Assembly: GCA_028819195.1 (NCBI GenBank)
Contig: JAPPMF010000008.1
Location: 1-64,000 of the forward strand
From: Bin55 sp028819195
GTDB taxonomy: Bacteria; Pseudomonadota; Gammaproteobacteria; Pseudomonadales; Azotimanducaceae
Direction: 5' to 3'
Length of the DNA: 64,000 bases
A program made the translations under genes and the position numbers. Every line of letters starts with the position of its first letter. The stretch's first letter is position 1. This document shows positions 62,339 to 64,000 of this stretch, piece by piece. The notes beneath the pieces were generated by a model. It searched no databases, was not told the DNA's origin, and worked only from the letters and a program-made list of their open reading frames with translations.

Positions 62339-64000
62339 AGCGCGCCCTCAGTCTTTGTCGAACAACTTCGGCAACAGTGTTGAGAAGAAAAGTAATCAGG
62401 AACAGTACAAATGCTGTGAGAAATAGTATTCTGAAGTGCGTTGAACCAACTTCTGATTCCGGCATTTCGACCGCAATATTCGCTGCGAAGGTGCGCATTC
62501 CTTGAAACAAATTAAAGTCCATAATCGGGGTGTTGCCGGTAGCCATCAGTACGATCATGGTTTCCCCGACAGCACGTCCCATCCCAATCATGATGGCTGA
62601 GAAAATACCGGGACTCGCCGTTAGCAATACAACTCGAACTAAAGTTTGCCAGCGAGTAGCACCCAACGCGAGTGATCCGTGCACAAGGTGTTGTGGGACT
62701 CCGTAAATAGCATCTTCCGCAATTGAAAAAATGATCGGTATCACGGCTAATCCCATGGCGATACCAATGATGAGTGCATTTCGTTGGTCATAGTCAACTC
62801 CTAGAACTTCATACAACCAGGTTTTCGCATCGCCGTGACCTTGAAAGATCAAACTTGCGAACCATTCGTTATTTGCTAGGGTTAACCATCCCAATAATAC
62901 CAGAAGAGGAACTGTCAGCGCGCCGAACCACCCGTCAAGACTAGCCCGGATTCGACTAGGTAGCAGGGTAGTCAAATAAGCAAAGAGTAAGACACCTAAA
63001 GGTGGAATGAGCAACAGCAACATAATGGCGGTTAGATGTTTTTCGATCAAAGGGGCTAACCACAAACCAGCGATGAAACCAAGAATTACGGTAGGTAAAG
63101 CAGCCATGATTTCGATACCGGGTTTGATAAGTTTCCGCATTTGCGGGGACATGAACATCGCGGTATAAATCGCCCCAAGTATAGCAATGGGTGTGGCGAC
63201 TAACATCGCATAAAACGCGGCTTTAATCGACCCGAATAACAATGGCATGAGAGAGAACTTCGGTTCAAATTCCACATCGGCTGACGAGCTTTGCCAAGTA
63301 AATGCTGATTCCTTGTAGCCTTCATAATCCACTTTACCCCAGAGAGTCGTCCAAGACGTTTCCGGATGTTTATTGTTAACTCGGAAAATATCGATTGAAT
63401 CATCATGTATTGCAATCAATCGATCAGCCCGGGGTGAAAAAGCAATCAGACGGGGAACTTTTTCAAGTGAAACTACGGTCCGTTTTTTAGCGGCTGAAGT
63501 GGTATGACCAATAAATCCACGACCCGAGTGATCAACTGCTAGGAACCCTTTTCTACGATGCTCCAAGATGATCTTTTTGATTGGTTTTGGGTAATCAAAA
63601 GTTCGAACCATCCGCAAGCCTTGGTTCGCTCCAATCGGTCCCAATATCCAATGATCGACTCTACCTTGATCGTCCGCGACTAAAAACGAGTATCGTCCTA
63701 ATACCGGTTCTGCAAACTGAAACGAACTGTTTTCCAGTCTAAAACTGCCGACCTGTTCGACAGATGTTCGTCGCGTCGAAGCGACATTGATAAGGCGATA
63801 ATCGCCATTTGTGACGTCAATTTCAAACAACCATCTACCCAGAGGACCGATCATTATCTCGACGTTGCGCGGCGATGGACTCCAAGCGTCTATGGTAGTT
63901 GACTTTGGTTCTTCAAGTTCGTATGCATCATCGACATTTAAATACTCGTGAAGATCGATTGAACCATCTATATTGAGTAATACAACGCGTAGTTTTTCGT
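62325..64000 (-). CDS. pstC: Phosphate ABC importer permease PstC, long form, partial at the right edge
   Basis: The frame is open to the last base of the window, so the N-terminus is missing; at least 558 residues are present. The outer part (from the edge to about base 63250) is a periplasmic insertion of beta-repeat, WD40-like composition (VLLNIDGSIDLHEYL at the edge, FLAVDHSGRGFIGH, LIAFSPRADRLIAIHDD). The core has six spans, the permease loop HLVHGSLALGATRWQTLVRV and the MIGMGRAVGETMIVLM motif. An ATG at 63854 is internal and not the real start. pstS must lie outside the window. Confidence 0.93.
   Translation of the reverse strand, partial: EKLRVVLLNIDGSIDLHEYLNVDDAYELEEPKSTTIDAWSPSPRNVEIMIGPLGRWLFEIDVTNGDYRLINVASTRRTSVEQVGSFRLENSSFQFAEPVLGRYSFLVADDQGRVDHWILGPIGANQGLRMVRTFDYPKPIKKIILEHRRKGFLAVDHSGRGFIGHTTSAAKKRTVVSLEKVPRLIAFSPRADRLIAIHDDSIDIFRVNNKHPETSWTTLWGKVDYEGYKESAFTWQSSSADVEFEPKFSLMPLLFGSIKAAFYAMLVATPIAILGAIYTAMFMSPQMRKLIKPGIEIMAALPTVILGFIAGLWLAPLIEKHLTAIMLLLLIPPLGVLLFAYLTTLLPSRIRASLDGWFGALTVPLLVLLGWLTLANNEWFASLIFQGHGDAKTWLYEVLGVDYDQRNALIIGIAMGLAVIPIIFSIAEDAIYGVPQHLVHGSLALGATRWQTLVRVVLLTASPGIFSAIMIGMGRAVGETMIVLMATGNTPIMDFNLFQGMRTFAANIAVEMPESEVGSTHFRILFLTAFVLFLITFLLNTVAEVVRQRLRARYGNL

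Noticed and set aside
1..64000. tRNA, rRNA, CRISPR arrays and intact insertion sequences
   Set aside because: I looked in intergenic regions for T-arm GTTCRANYC contexts, regular spaced repeats and transposase motifs and found none that hold up.

Overview
The window looks like a chromosomal stretch from an AT-leaning gammaproteobacterium (GC in the low-to-mid 40s by eye), probably free-living and outside the enteric lineages. The evidence is gene order. The block yceD-rpmF-plsX-fabD-fabG-acpP-fabF-mltG-tmk-holB is the gammaproteobacterial fatty-acid cluster, here without fabH and pabC. rne and rluC diverge, followed by maf, as in enteric bacteria. There are also lolC-lolD-lolE and msbA-lpxK-kdsB sets for the outer membrane, and TonB-dependent receptors. 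I found no tRNA, rRNA, CRISPR array or intact insertion sequence.

Layout. 1-1435: low-complexity DNA with an A17C12 tract and a decayed mobile-element relic (serine-recombinase N-terminus). 1436-5054: a staphylococcal-type MurG, SerA and MiaB. 5089-8888: dipeptide-type ABC importer (lipoprotein and two permeases, no ATPase). 9215-12200: small unknown protein, MnmC, sulfurtransferase. 12687-17934: fatty-acid desaturase, ArgS, a membrane-anchored cold-shock-domain protein, a periplasmic cyclophilin and ApbE. 17951-18135: a nested palindrome and an 11-bp tandem repeat. 18218-21357: LolCDE. 21467-25831: GalU and a very large ABC-2/pseudo-M1-peptidase/golvesin-like fusion. 25980-31549: MsbA, LpxK, KdsB, an SDR and MurB. 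31600-36224: RNase E, RluC, Maf. 36303-43916: fatty-acid cluster. 43861-46589: accessory patch with a degraded ORF and two membrane-anchored unknown proteins, one with a zinc-peptidase motif. 46634-51980: PepQ and a molybdenum hydroxylase operon ending in a MoaD-like protein. 52263-64000: phosphorus-acquisition region with a TonB receptor, beta-propeller phytase, second TonB receptor, Cys-rich secreted unknown, PhoU, PstB, PstA and a partial PstC running off the right edge.

How it works together. Most genes serve envelope and membrane building: peptidoglycan precursors, LPS/Kdo, lipoprotein sorting, and fatty-acid synthesis and desaturation. The right end can release, import and sense phosphate. 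Genes are tightly packed, with several convergent pairs overlapping at their 3' ends.

Most notable signals. (1) Several conserved genes seem to lack AUG/GUG/UUG starts, and homology plus reading frame point to AUU (murB), AUC (argS) and possibly AUA (pstB). (2) The rne Shine-Dalgarno sequence sits in the loop of a perfect 10-bp self-complementary hairpin next to the start codon. (3) A nested three-stem palindrome with purine-rich bulges lies after apbE. (4) An ABC-2 permease is fused to a catalytically dead M1-like domain. (5) A two-gene membrane unit carries HExxH. All family assignments come from reading motifs and remembered family features, without database searches.
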